The notes beneath the pieces were generated by a model. That model was given only the letters and a program-made list of their open reading frames with translations, was not told the origin of the DNA and made no database searches. From Plantibacter sp. ME-Dv--P-122b (GTDB lineage: Bacteria; Actinomycetota; Actinomycetes; Actinomycetales; Microbacteriaceae), in contig NZ_JARVSC010000004.1 of NCBI RefSeq assembly GCF_030209375.1, positions 176,787-240,786 on the forward strand: 64,000 nucleotides of DNA, given 5' to 3'. Below are positions 48,291-56,463 of this stretch, piece after piece. Numbering within the stretch: the first letter of the stretch is position 1; the number at the start of each line of letters is the position of its first letter. Position numbers and translations under genes: made by a program.

Positions 48291-49607
48291 ATGCCCGACG
48301 CACACCGCTCCCACGACCTGCCGGCCGACCAGGCCCCGCACTCGATCTGGCGTGGCATCCACCAGACGCTCCAACAGGACACCGTCGGTGGGGCCCTCCT
48401 CGTCGTCGCCACCGCACTCGCGCTCGTGCTCGCCAACTCCGGTGCCTCCGAGTTCTACCTGAGCGTCCGCGACTTCACCTTCGGTCCGGAGGCGCTCCAT
48501 CTGAACCTCTCCGTCGGCGCCTGGGCGGCCGACGGCCTCCTCGCGATCTTCTTCTTCGTCGTGGGGCTGGAACTCAAGGAGGAGTTCGTCGCCGGAAAGC
48601 TCCGGAACCCCAAGACCGCGGCGCTCCCCATCGCCGCAGCCGTCGGCGGCGTGGTCGTGCCCGCCGTCATCTACGTCCTCGTGAACCTGAGCGCAGGGCC
48701 CGACGCGCTGCAGGGATGGGCGATCCCGGCCGCCACGGACATCGCGTTCGCCGTCGCCGTGATCGCGGTGGTCGGCAAGTTCCTGCCGCCGGCACTGCGG
48801 ACCTTCCTGCTCACGCTCGCCGTGGTGGACGACCTCATCGCCATCAGCATCATCGCGATCTTCTACACCGACCACATCGAGTTCCTGCCCCTCGCGCTCG
48901 CGGCCGTGCCGCTCGCGATCTTCGCCGTGCTCGTCCAGCGCGGCGTCCGCGCATGGTGGGTGCTCATCCCGCTCGGTCTGTGCACCTGGGCGCTCATCCA
49001 CGCCTCCGGTATCCACGCGACCGTCGCCGGCGTGCTGCTCGGCTTCATGGTGCCCGTCTTCTCGACCACGCGCGCCCGCGTCCAGGTGGGGACCACCGCC
49101 GAGGGGCGCCCGGTCTACGAGGGCCTCGCCGCGCACTTCGCCGACCGCTGGAGTGTCGTCTCCACTGCTGTCGCGGTCCCGATCTTCGCCTTCTTCTCCG
49201 CGGGCGTGGTCATCGGCGGGATCTCGGGGCTCGTCGAGTCCTTCCAGGACACGATCGCGCTCGGGATCATCGCCGGGCTCGTCCTCGGCAAGCCGATCGG
49301 CATCACGGTGACGACGTTCCTCGTCACGCGCCTGCCCGGGCTCAGGCTCGACCCGTCGATCCGCTGGGTCGACCTCGTCGGCATGGCGTTCGTCGCGGGG
49401 ATCGGATTCACGGTGTCGCTGCTCGTCGGTGAACTGTCCTTCGGTGTCGGCAGCGCGTCCGACGACCACGTCAAGGTCGGTGTGCTCGCCGGCTCGCTCA
49501 TCGCCGCCGCCATCGGTGCCGCGATCCTCGCCGCCCGCAACCGCGTCTACCGGCGGGCGGTCACGGCCGGAAGTAGTACGCCGAGTGCAGGCGGCAGCCC
49601 GGATTGA
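48291..49607 (+). CDS. nhaA: Na+/H+ antiporter NhaA
   Basis: A 438-aa antiporter: LLAIFFFVVGLELKEEF, IPAATDIAFAVAVIAVVG (the TD motif), LTLAVVDDLIAISIIAIFY (the two adjacent Asp of the ion site), and GKPIGITVTTFLVTRL. It exports Na+ in exchange for protons at alkaline pH. The ATG at 48291 follows GAAGGATCCGA. The last 47 bp are antisense to the 3' end of the CHY zinc-finger gene. Confidence 0.95.
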   Translation: MPDAHRSHDLPADQAPHSIWRGIHQTLQQDTVGGALLVVATALALVLANSGASEFYLSVRDFTFGPEALHLNLSVGAWAADGLLAIFFFVVGLELKEEFVAGKLRNPKTAALPIAAAVGGVVVPAVIYVLVNLSAGPDALQGWAIPAATDIAFAVAVIAVVGKFLPPALRTFLLTLAVVDDLIAISIIAIFYTDHIEFLPLALAAVPLAIFAVLVQRGVRAWWVLIPLGLCTWALIHASGIHATVAGVLLGFMVPVFSTTRARVQVGTTAEGRPVYEGLAAHFADRWSVVSTAVAVPIFAFFSAGVVIGGISGLVESFQDTIALGIIAGLVLGKPIGITVTTFLVTRLPGLRLDPSIRWVDLVGMAFVAGIGFTVSLLVGELSFGVGSASDDHVKVGVLAGSLIAAAIGAAILAARNRVYRRAVTAGSSTPSAGGSPD

Positions 49608-49890
49608 ACGGGGCGTCGCAGTTCGGGCAGGCGTCGACCTGCAGGTAGCGATCGATCGTCAGCTCCGTCGAGCAGACGCCGCACAGGATCGCCTCGCGGT
49701 CGCGCTGCTCGCGGGGCCACTGTTCTGCCGCGTGGTCGGCGCACTCCGCGTGGCACAGATGGCACGGATAGTACTCGCCGCAGCAGGCGAAGCGGATCGC
49801 GATGACGTCGAGCGGGGTCGCGTAGTGGACGCAGCGCGTCTCGTCGTCGACCGTCTTGCCGAGGACGCGCACGGTGTCGTAGCCGCTCAT
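49561..49890 (-). CDS. CHY zinc-finger protein
   Basis: A 109-aa protein: CVHY (CxHY), FACCGEYYPCHLCHAECADH, ILCGVC, and CPNCDAPFNPGCRLHSAYYF, a complete set of Cys/His ligands for two to three zinc ions in the CHY-type fold. Bacterial members have no assigned role. Its start overlaps bioN by 4 bp, so it is translated as the last gene of the biotin-uptake operon, an unexplained but probably meaningful link. The 3' end overlaps nhaA on the other strand. Confidence 0.9.
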   Translation of the reverse strand: MSGYDTVRVLGKTVDDETRCVHYATPLDVIAIRFACCGEYYPCHLCHAECADHAAEQWPREQRDREAILCGVCSTELTIDRYLQVDACPNCDAPFNPGCRLHSAYYFRP

Positions 49891-50483
49891 CGGACGCCCC
49901 GGGCGGTGAGGGCCTCGCCGAGCTCGTCGGCGTGCTTCAGCGACACGACGAGGAATGGGACGACGAAGGTGACCAGGTTCGACCCGGCGCCACGCGCCCG
50001 CTGCGCCTCCCGCACGCTGCTCGCCAGGCGGGCGAGGACCGGCACCGTGTTGATCGCGACGGCGAGCATGAGGGCGATGCGCGAGGGGTCGACGCCGAAG
50101 CGCCCCAGGGGCTTGAGGGCGCGTTCGAAGGCGTCGAGCAGGTCGGCGACGCGCGTGCTCAGCACGAGCAGGGCTGCGAGCAGGATGGCTGCGACGATGC
50201 GGGAGGTGTTCGACACCGCTGACTCGACGTCGAGGAACAGCAGTTGGCCGGCCACCGTGATCGTGATGATCCAGCGGATGAGCAGGACCTGGCGTCCGAG
50301 CTCGCCGAGGCCGAGGCCCGAGGCGAGGTAGGCGAGGACGGTCACCGTGGTGGCGATGCCCGCGGTCCACCAACTCGTCGGCAGGAGCGAGATCGCGAGC
50401 ACCACGACGAGGATGCCGAGCGCCTTCGGGCCGGCCGGTGCCCGGTGGAGCCAGCCGGAGCCAGGACGGTAGAGGGTGATCAC
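49887..50483 (-). CDS. bioN: ECF transporter T component BioN
   Basis: A 198-aa CbiQ/BioN-type membrane protein, with about five helices and the coupling-helix ARG motif in VREAQRARGAG (the family Ala-Arg-Gly box) and a second near ALTARGVR. It joins the ATPase BioM to the substrate-binding BioY. The GTG start at 50481-50483 lies 4 bp after the bioM stop. Confidence 0.9.
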   Translation of the reverse strand: MITLYRPGSGWLHRAPAGPKALGILVVVLAISLLPTSWWTAGIATTVTVLAYLASGLGLGELGRQVLLIRWIITITVAGQLLFLDVESAVSNTSRIVAAILLAALLVLSTRVADLLDAFERALKPLGRFGVDPSRIALMLAVAINTVPVLARLASSVREAQRARGAGSNLVTFVVPFLVVSLKHADELGEALTARGVR

Positions 50484-50487
50484 GAGG

Positions 50488-51198
50488 TCACGCCCGCAGA
50501 CTCGCGCGGTAGGCCGCGACCACGTCGTCCGGTGCACCCTGCGCGACGACCCGCCCACCGTCGAAGAGCAGTGCCGTGTCGCAGCGGGCGGCGAGCTCCA
50601 GATCGTGGGTGACGAGGAGGAGCTGATGGCCCGCCCCGGGGTGCAGGAGGTGGTCGGCGACGGCGGCGCTGTTGCGGGCGTCGAGGTAGGCCGTCGGTTC
50701 GTCGGCGATGAGCAGCGCCGGCCGACGGATCACGGCCCCGCAGAGCGCCAACAGCTGCTTCTGGCCGCCGGAGAGTTCGTAGGCGGACCGGTCGGCGAGT
50801 GCCGTCAGGCCGAACTCGTCGAGCGCGTCGGCGACCTGCGCGGCGATGTCGGCCTTCGGCGCCTTCGTGCCGCGGAGGGAGAACGCGACGTCCTCCGCCA
50901 CCGTCGGCATGACGATCTGCGCGTCCGGGTTGCTGAACACGATGCTGACCAGCCGCCGGAGCGTTGCCGTGTCCTTCGCGGCCTCGACACCGTGGACCTG
51001 GACGCTGCCGGTGGTCGCTCGCGTGAGGCCGCCGACGAGCCGGGCGAAGGTCGACTTGCCTGAGCCGTTCGCGCCGATGACCGCGATGCGCGCGTCGTCG
51101 AGGCGGAGCGTCACGTCGTCGAGTGCGACGGTGTCGCCGAGACGTGCGGTGACGCGGTCGAGAAGAATGGCGGATGACTGGTCGATGTCCCCGATCAT
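50488..51198 (-). CDS. bioM: ECF transporter ATPase BioM
   Basis: A 236-aa ABC ATPase: Walker A GANGSGKST (42-50), signature LSGGQKQLLAL, Walker B ALLIADEPTAYLD, and switch His in LLVTHDLE. It powers biotin uptake with BioN and BioY. ATG 51196-51198 overlaps the thiolase stop by 4 bp. Confidence 0.93.
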   Translation of the reverse strand: MIGDIDQSSAILLDRVTARLGDTVALDDVTLRLDDARIAVIGANGSGKSTFARLVGGLTRATTGSVQVHGVEAAKDTATLRRLVSIVFSNPDAQIVMPTVAEDVAFSLRGTKAPKADIAAQVADALDEFGLTALADRSAYELSGGQKQLLALCGAVIRRPALLIADEPTAYLDARNSAAVADHLLHPGAGHQLLLVTHDLELAARCDTALLFDGGRVVAQGAPDDVVAAYRASLRA

Positions 51199-52343
51199 CG
51201 CACGACCTCGAACACCGCGGCGACGCCGAGACCGCCGCCGACCGAGGCCGCCGCCACCCCGATCGTGCCCGCAGGAGCCCCGCCGCGGACGAGCCGCGAG
51301 AACAGGCGGACCACGGCGACCGCACCGCTCGCGCCCCACGGGTGACCGAGTGCGAGGGCGCCACCGTCGGCGCAGAGTCGCTCATCGTCCTCGGCGACAC
51401 CGAGTCGGTCGAGCACGGCGAGCGTCTGTGCCGCGAACGCCTCCACGATCTCGAACGCCGCGACCTGCGCGAGGTCCACGCCGGCCCGATCGAGGGCGTC
51501 GAGGATCGCCGGCGCTGCCCCGATCCCCGGAAGTGCCGGGTCGCAGCCGACGACGGCGTGCGCTCGGACCGCGAGACCGGGTGACACGCCCGCGTGGGCG
51601 ACTCCGCCGGGCACGACGAGCACGGCGGCCGCACCGTCGCTGACCCGGCAGGTGTTGCCTGCGGTGAGGGACCCGTCGGTGAACAGTGGGGTGAACCGGG
51701 GGAGGAGCCGCTCGATCCCGCTGCGCGGCGCCTCGTCATGCTCCGCCGCACCGACCAGCGGGACGAGCTCGTCGGTGAATCGCCCGGCGGCGACGGCGCT
51801 CGCCGCACGGTGCGTGCTCCGGGCGGCGTAGGCGTCCTGGCGTTCGCGGGAGATCCCGTCGTGCTCGGCGAGGTCCTCCGCCGCGCGGGTCATGTCGGGG
51901 TCGTGCCAACCCGCCGGTGCGAACGGTGCACGAGCGTAGGCGATGCCGTCGACGGAACGGGTCGGCGCGGTCGACGCGCTCTCGACACCGCCCGCGATCC
52001 GTGGTCGGGTGTCGCCGGCGCTGATCGCCGTGGACGCCTCGATGATCGCAGCGAGGCCGCTGCCGCACTGCCGGTCGACGGTGAGCCCTGGAACGTCGAA
52101 GCCGAGGCCGGCTCCGAGCGCGGCGACGCGGGCCGGGTTGCCGCCGGGGCCCATGCAGTTGCCGAGGACGACGTCCGCCACGACCGGCGGCCAGCCCAAC
52201 AGGTGCGTCGCGTCGTCGTGCACGGCGCGGACGACGGGGACCGCCAGCTGCTCGACCGTGAGGGCGCCGAGTGCGCGGCCGCGCGTCGCGATCGGCGTCC
52301 GTCGGGCCGCGACGATGCGCGGGAGGGCATGCGATTCAGTCAA
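51195..52343 (-). CDS. thiolase-family protein with Cys-to-Ser substitution
   Basis: A 382-aa thiolase. The nucleophile Cys93 in DRQCGSGLAA and His334 in GHPWGASG are present, but the second catalytic cysteine (normally C-x-GGG near the end) is Ser367 in AAASVGGGLG, and the NEAFA motif is VEAFA. Thiolases cleave or form beta-ketoacyl-CoA; loss of the proton-transfer Cys suggests altered chemistry. It lies inside the biotin-uptake operon, overlapping bioM and the AMP-ligase gene (8 bp). It may act on a pimeloyl or other acyl precursor, which is inference. Confidence 0.9.
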   Translation of the reverse strand: MTESHALPRIVAARRTPIATRGRALGALTVEQLAVPVVRAVHDDATHLLGWPPVVADVVLGNCMGPGGNPARVAALGAGLGFDVPGLTVDRQCGSGLAAIIEASTAISAGDTRPRIAGGVESASTAPTRSVDGIAYARAPFAPAGWHDPDMTRAAEDLAEHDGISRERQDAYAARSTHRAASAVAAGRFTDELVPLVGAAEHDEAPRSGIERLLPRFTPLFTDGSLTAGNTCRVSDGAAAVLVVPGGVAHAGVSPGLAVRAHAVVGCDPALPGIGAAPAILDALDRAGVDLAQVAAFEIVEAFAAQTLAVLDRLGVAEDDERLCADGGALALGHPWGASGAVAVVRLFSRLVRGGAPAGTIGVAAASVGGGLGVAAVFEVVR

Positions 52344-53493
52344 GAGACGCCACCGTCCCAGCCGCGAGACGGTCGGCGAGCTCTGCCCGGGCGGCCTTGC
52401 CGGTGACGGTGCGGGGCAGCTCGTCGACGACGAACCAGCGTCGGGGCCGATGGGTCGGCGGCAGCAGCGGTGCGAGGGCGTCGCGGAGCATCGCGCGGGT
52501 CGGACGCGCGCCCGGGTGCAGTTCCAGCACGGCCGTCACGAGCGATCCGACCCCGGCGTTCGGCAGACCGAGCACGACGGCGTCGTCCACCTCGTCGAGT
52601 CGGCGCAGCGCCTCCTCGACATCGGTGGGGATGACGGTCGCCGCGGCCGTGAGGATCGCGTCGTCGGATCGGCCGAGGAGCGTGACGATCCCGTCGTCGA
52701 TCCGTGCGCGGTCGCCGACGGTGGACCAGTCGCCGTCGCGTCGGAGCGGGCCGTCACCCTCGAGGTACCCGGTCGCGACGAACGGCGATCGGACCCAGAG
52801 GACGTCGTCGTCCCGCACGTCGAGCTCGACGCCGGGGAACGCGCGGAGGCCCGGTCGATCCGGATCGGCGCCGTCGTCGACCGCCACGAAGGAGAGTTCG
52901 GCGGCTCCGTAGTAGGACACGACGCGGATGCCGAGGTCCTCCGCTCTGGTGCGGAGTCCGGGGTCGAGGGAGGCGCCTCCGATCAACGCCACCCGTAGGC
53001 GGGGCGGTACTCCGCCGTCGAGCAGCGACCGGAGGCCGTTCGGGGTCCCGTGGAACCGCGTCGCGTCACGGGCGTCGTCGGGGGTGAGGGCGTGGGTGGT
53101 CGGGAGAGCGAGCGAGTGACCGGCGGCGGCCGCATGGGCGACCGAGAACAGCGACAGCGACGACGCGGGCGGCGACGACAGCGCCAGGACGTCGTCCGGC
53201 CTGAGGTCGAGCAGCGCGCCGACGGCCGGGAAGGAGTCCGCCCACGACGCGGCGGTCCTGAGCACGATACGCGGCTCGCCCGTGGTGCCGGAGGTCAGCG
53301 TCGCCCAGGCCTGGCCCGGCTGCGGACCGGCTGCGGTGCTGCGGTCGCGGACGGAACGCCAGTACGACTCGCTCCAGCGGTCGTCGCCGATCAGTGGCAC
53401 GCCGCCGGCCGCCCGCACCTCGAGCGCCCGACGGACGAGGTCGGTCGGCGCACCGCCGCGCAGTGGGACGAGGTGCCCTGGACGCACGGTCAT
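52336..53493 (-). CDS. short AMP-binding acyl-CoA ligase (MenE-like size)
   Basis: A 385-aa ANL-superfamily ligase, shorter than the usual 500. The P-loop-like LTSGTTGEP (67-75), YYGAAELSF, GDRARIDDGIVTLLGRSDD (hinge), and the C-terminal Lys in LPRTVTGKAAR are all present, so it should adenylate a carboxylate and load it on CoA. The N-terminal lobe is reduced, as in o-succinylbenzoyl-CoA ligases. It is embedded between bioY and a thiolase, overlapping both, so a biotin-precursor acid such as pimelate is one possible substrate; this is unproved. Confidence 0.87.
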   Translation of the reverse strand: MTVRPGHLVPLRGGAPTDLVRRALEVRAAGGVPLIGDDRWSESYWRSVRDRSTAAGPQPGQAWATLTSGTTGEPRIVLRTAASWADSFPAVGALLDLRPDDVLALSSPPASSLSLFSVAHAAAAGHSLALPTTHALTPDDARDATRFHGTPNGLRSLLDGGVPPRLRVALIGGASLDPGLRTRAEDLGIRVVSYYGAAELSFVAVDDGADPDRPGLRAFPGVELDVRDDDVLWVRSPFVATGYLEGDGPLRRDGDWSTVGDRARIDDGIVTLLGRSDDAILTAAATVIPTDVEEALRRLDEVDDAVVLGLPNAGVGSLVTAVLELHPGARPTRAMLRDALAPLLPPTHRPRRWFVVDELPRTVTGKAARAELADRLAAGTVASLD

Positions 53494-54095
53494 CCGATTC
53501 GGGCGGGCTCGCCGGGACGCGTCGAGCCGGTACCGGCCGCGTTGCGGAACGCGCGCGGGTAGGCCCGGGCGAGCGTCATCGTGATCACCGTCGCGAGCAC
53601 GACCTTCACGAGATCGCCGGGCACGAAGACGAGGCTCTGCACGATGGTCTCGCCGAGCGGCAGGCGGGTGACGAGCGACTGCACCGGGATGCCGAACGCG
53701 TAGATGACGCCGATGCCACCGACGAAGACGCCGAGAGCAGTGCGCCACCAGCGCAGCCGACGGCCGCCGGCGTGCACGATGAGCCCGATCACGAAGACGC
53801 CGACGATCCAGCCGAGGAGGTACCCCGCGCTCGGTCCGACGAAGACGCCGATCCCGCCGCGACCGCCGGACAGCAGGGGCAGGCCGATGGCGACGAGGGC
53901 CAGTAGCACCAGCATGGAGAGCATGCCGCGCCACGGGCCGAGGATCGCGCCGGCGAGCATGACACCGAGGGTCTGCGCCGTGATGGGCACCGCGCCGAGC
54001 ACCGAGAACGCGCCGGGCAGGCCGAGGGCGGCCACGATGGCGGCGAACACGGCGATGCGTGCGATGTCGGTCGCGTCGATCCTGAGTCTGCTCAT
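53490..54095 (-). CDS. bioY: biotin transporter substrate-binding component BioY
   Basis: A 201-aa membrane protein with six helices: VPITAQTLGVMLAGAILGPWRG, GGIGVFVGPSAGYLLGW and LVFVPGDLVKVVLA are BioY signatures. It is the S component binding biotin, feeding the bioM/bioN genes downstream. The ATG has AGGAGGAGA. First gene of the operon, divergent from the bioQ-like repressor with TGAAC-N3-GTTCA operators between. Confidence 0.95.
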   Translation of the reverse strand: MSRLRIDATDIARIAVFAAIVAALGLPGAFSVLGAVPITAQTLGVMLAGAILGPWRGMLSMLVLLALVAIGLPLLSGGRGGIGVFVGPSAGYLLGWIVGVFVIGLIVHAGGRRLRWWRTALGVFVGGIGVIYAFGIPVQSLVTRLPLGETIVQSLVFVPGDLVKVVLATVITMTLARAYPRAFRNAAGTGSTRPGEPARIG

Positions 54096-54150
54096 GCGGG
54101 GGTCTCCTCCTGGAGAGTCGTGGGGGCTGCACCGGCGTACAGTGCTGACC

Positions 54151-54193
54151 TGAACACTGCTGACCTGAACACTGTTCACCTGAACAGCGTTCA
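54151..54193. promoter_or_regulatory. BioQ-type operator ladder
   Basis: TGAAC occurs at 54151, 54166 and 54181, exactly 15 bp apart. The second site is a perfect 13-bp palindrome (TGAACACTGTTCA, 54166-54178), the third is TGAAC-AGC-GTTCA (54181-54193), and the first has a degraded right arm. Published BioQ sites of corynebacteria follow TGAAC-N3-GTTAC. Sites two and three overlap the bioQ promoter. Confidence 0.88.
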
Positions 54194-54200
54194 CTATAGT
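54173..54200 (+). promoter_or_regulatory. bioQ promoter, probably leaderless
   Basis: A -35-like TGTTCA (54173-54178) and a -10 TATAGT (54195-54200) are 16 bp apart. The ATG at 54208 lies 7 nt beyond the -10, so transcription should start at or next to the start codon. No Shine-Dalgarno is present, consistent with leaderless translation. Confidence 0.65.
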
Positions 54201-54207
54201 GGTGCTC

Positions 54208-54819
54208 ATGTCCGGTCCCGAAACAGTGCGTCGTCATCGGCGCGACGATGTGGCTCAGGTGGCCCTCCGCATCCTCGACGATCACGGCCTGGCCGACCTC
54301 ACGATGCGTCGCCTCGCCGCGTCGCTCGACGTCCAGCCGAGCGCGCTGTACTGGCACTTCGAGAACAAGCAGACCCTCATCGCCGAGCTCGCCGACCGGA
54401 TCGTCGACGCCCACCCGGCGCCGGTCGACGCCGTGTCCGAGGCCGGCTCCGACTGGCGCGAGCGGACGCGCGTGGAGGCGGAAGCGCTGCGGGACGCCCT
54501 CCTCGCCTACCGCGACGGAGCCGAGGTGGTCTCGAGCACCTACGCGCTCGGGCTCGGTTCCGGACGTGCGCTCACCCGGCTGACGGATGCGGTCTCGGTG
54601 GCCGGGTTCGACGAGGCGACGAGTCGACGTGCGGGCACGGTGCTGCTCCACTTTGTCCTCGGGCATGTGTCGCACGAGCAGCAACGGATGCAGTACGACA
54701 GCGTCGGTGTGCTGGCCGACGGGGCGACGGATCCACTCGGCCAGGAGGACCAGGCCCAGGCGTTCGCCTTCGGGGTCGGTCTCCTCGTCGACGGCCTGGC
54801 GGCGCTCTCGGTCCGCTAA
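54208..54819 (+). CDS. bioQ: TetR-family repressor, BioQ-like
   Basis: A 203-aa TetR protein. The HTH covers about residues 12-58 (DVAQVALRILDDHGLADLTMRRLAASLDVQPSALYWHFENKQTLI), and the rest is a TetR_C_1-like ligand domain with HFVLGHVSHEQQRM. Its place next to bioY and the TGAAC-N3-GTTCA operators identify it as BioQ, which represses biotin genes in corynebacteria and mycobacteria. I start at ATG 54208, not the GTG at 54199 that falls inside the -10. Confidence 0.88.
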   Translation: MSGPETVRRHRRDDVAQVALRILDDHGLADLTMRRLAASLDVQPSALYWHFENKQTLIAELADRIVDAHPAPVDAVSEAGSDWRERTRVEAEALRDALLAYRDGAEVVSSTYALGLGSGRALTRLTDAVSVAGFDEATSRRAGTVLLHFVLGHVSHEQQRMQYDSVGVLADGATDPLGQEDQAQAFAFGVGLLVDGLAALSVR

Positions 54820-54944
54820 CCGCTTTGGTTCCGCTGACCGCTCTGGGTCCGCCGGTAGCACAGCGTGGATGGAACCGCCCACCGTCTGGATCGGTGGCGG
54901 CCCACGGTAGCGTTGGTGCAGGCAGGACGTGAGGGAGGCAGGCG

Positions 54945-55445
54945 ATGGCGAAGGGTGATGACGACGACGTCGACATCGTCATCGACGCCTGGGCGAACGC
55001 GCTGCCCGACGTCGACTTCGCACCGCTCGACGTGGTGTCGCGCCTCCGCCGGCTCGTACCGCACCTGCAGGAGGTCCGACGCCTGTCGTTCGCCGCGAGC
55101 AACCTGCGGCCGTGGGAGTTCGAGTTCCTCTCCATCCTCCGCCAGCACGGAGCGGACGGGCTGACGCCGTCCATGCTCGCAACGCGGTTGGGCATCACGA
55201 GCGGCAACCTCGCGAGTCAGCTCGACCGTCTGGCCGCACGGTCGCTCGTCGCCCGGCAGAAGAACGAGGCTGACGGCCGGAGCAAGATCGTCGTCCTGAC
55301 CACCCTCGGTCAGCAGCGGGTCGACGAGGCGATGCGTCGACTCGTCGACGACGAGAACGCGATGCTCGCCGGGCTCAGCCATGAGCAGGTGGCTGTGCTC
55401 ATCGAGAGCCTCCGGGTCATCGGCGCGGCGCTCGAGCGTCGGTAG
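54945..55445 (+). CDS. MarR-family transcriptional regulator
   Basis: A 166-aa winged-helix protein: LRPWEFEFLSILRQHGADGLTPSMLATRLGITSGNLASQLDRLAARSLVARQKNEADGRSKIVVLTTLGQQ. It is of the group with W-E-F before the first helix. The ATG has GGAGGCAGGCG upstream. The target is unknown: neighbours are bioQ upstream and a convergent nuclease gene. Confidence 0.9.
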   Translation: MAKGDDDDVDIVIDAWANALPDVDFAPLDVVSRLRRLVPHLQEVRRLSFAASNLRPWEFEFLSILRQHGADGLTPSMLATRLGITSGNLASQLDRLAARSLVARQKNEADGRSKIVVLTTLGQQRVDEAMRRLVDDENAMLAGLSHEQVAVLIESLRVIGAALERR

Positions 55446-55462
55446 GGGTCTGTTCGGCTGAC

Positions 55463-55484
55463 CTTCGACAGGCTCAGGGACCGG
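55463..55484. repeat. REP-like element copy
   Basis: CTTCGACAGGCTCAGGGACCGG, identical to the core at 46.9 kb, 18 bp after the MarR stop and 8 bp before the convergent nuclease stop, so it may help terminate both. Confidence 0.8.
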
Positions 55485-55491
55485 ATCCGCC

Positions 55492-56346
55492 TCAGAACCG
55501 CAGGTCGGACGGGCCGCTGAGTTCGATCCAGGTGTCGGTGTCGGGACGCACCGTCGCGGGAGCCGGCTCGAGGACGTCGGCGGAGGCGAGGGCCCCGAAA
55601 TCGAGACCGGTGAGGCTCGCGAGGTCGAGGATCGGCAGCTGGAAGGTCCGGAACGGGCCGAGTGGCGGCACGGCGGTGGCGTCTTGCCTGTCGTCGATCG
55701 CACTGGATCGGCCGAGGTCGATGTCGTCGAGCTGGGCCGACTGGTCGAGGAGGTAGCCGCTCGCCGCGAGCGCTCCGTCGTCCGACCACGCCGCCACCTT
55801 CCAGAACCGCCGCGGGATCCGCACGCCGCGGTACAGCGGGTCCGTGTCGGCGAACACGGGCCCGGTGAAGACCGACAGCCGCCGGCGCCCGGCCGAGGCG
55901 TACTCGAGGACGAGGTCCTCCAAGCCGTTCCAGAGCTCGAGCGACTGGTTGAAGTCCGCGGCCTGCGGGGCGGCGTTCGTGTAGCAGAAGGTGTCGACGT
56001 TGGCCTGCCGGGCGATCTCGACGGGTCCCCAGACCGGGTCCCTCCGGCGCACGAGGTGGCCGCGGTCGAGGTCATTGCGAGCGTAGAGCTCCGGCCCGGC
56101 CTGCTCCTCTGCCGGCACCCGGTCGTCGAGGTGCCAGTCGTCGCCGCGCCCGAGGTCGAGCAGGGCGGCGCCGTCGATGTCGACCCCGGTCGCGGCTGCC
56201 AGGCGGCGGTCGGGGTCGAGGAGCACGGTGAAGTGCGTGTAGTCGAGACGGCGGAGGCGCGCATTGGCCGTCGGATCGGCTGGAGCGGGGATGGCGAGTG
56301 GTTCGGAGAGGTCAAGGAAGCCTGAATCGAAGCCAGTCATGAACAT
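55492..56346 (-). CDS. DNA/RNA non-specific endonuclease (His-Me finger, NUC1 type)
   Basis: A 284-aa nuclease-domain protein: DRGHLVRRRDPVWG carries the catalytic DRGH, followed by NAAPQAADFNQSLELWNGLEDLVLEYA with the Mg-binding Asn, and FTGPVFADTDPLYRGVRIPRRFWKV, all characteristic of the EndoG/NUC1 family. No signal peptide at the start used; a second ATG lies two codons later. Most relatives are secreted or associated with toxins, so a cytoplasmic copy is odd. The promoter gap contains a perfect inverted repeat at 56422-56445. Confidence 0.9.
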   Translation of the reverse strand: MFMTGFDSGFLDLSEPLAIPAPADPTANARLRRLDYTHFTVLLDPDRRLAAATGVDIDGAALLDLGRGDDWHLDDRVPAEEQAGPELYARNDLDRGHLVRRRDPVWGPVEIARQANVDTFCYTNAAPQAADFNQSLELWNGLEDLVLEYASAGRRRLSVFTGPVFADTDPLYRGVRIPRRFWKVAAWSDDGALAASGYLLDQSAQLDDIDLGRSSAIDDRQDATAVPPLGPFRTFQLPILDLASLTGLDFGALASADVLEPAPATVRPDTDTWIELSGPSDLRF

Positions 56347-56421
56347 GAGTCGATCATGGTTTCGGGTCGAAAGAAAGTGTGGAGCGATGAGGCGTTCGTC
56401 CGCGACAAGGAAGCTGCCATT

Positions 56422-56445
56422 CTCATACTTCTGTTTCAGTATGAG
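56422..56445. promoter_or_regulatory. inverted repeat between the nuclease and the 80-aa membrane gene
   Basis: CTCATACT-N8-AGTATGAG, perfect 8-bp arms with an 8-bp spacer, a spacing like PadR-type operators. It lies upstream of both divergent genes; a -10-like TATATT (56452-56457) follows 6 bp on. No PadR gene is in the window. Confidence 0.6.
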
Positions 56446-56463
56446 GTTTGATATATTACAACC

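Noticed and set aside
54199..54207. GTG at 54199 as the start of the bioQ-like gene
   Set aside because: The GTG begins inside the TATAGT -10 element, so it would lie upstream of the transcript; the ATG at 54208 fits the leaderless start.
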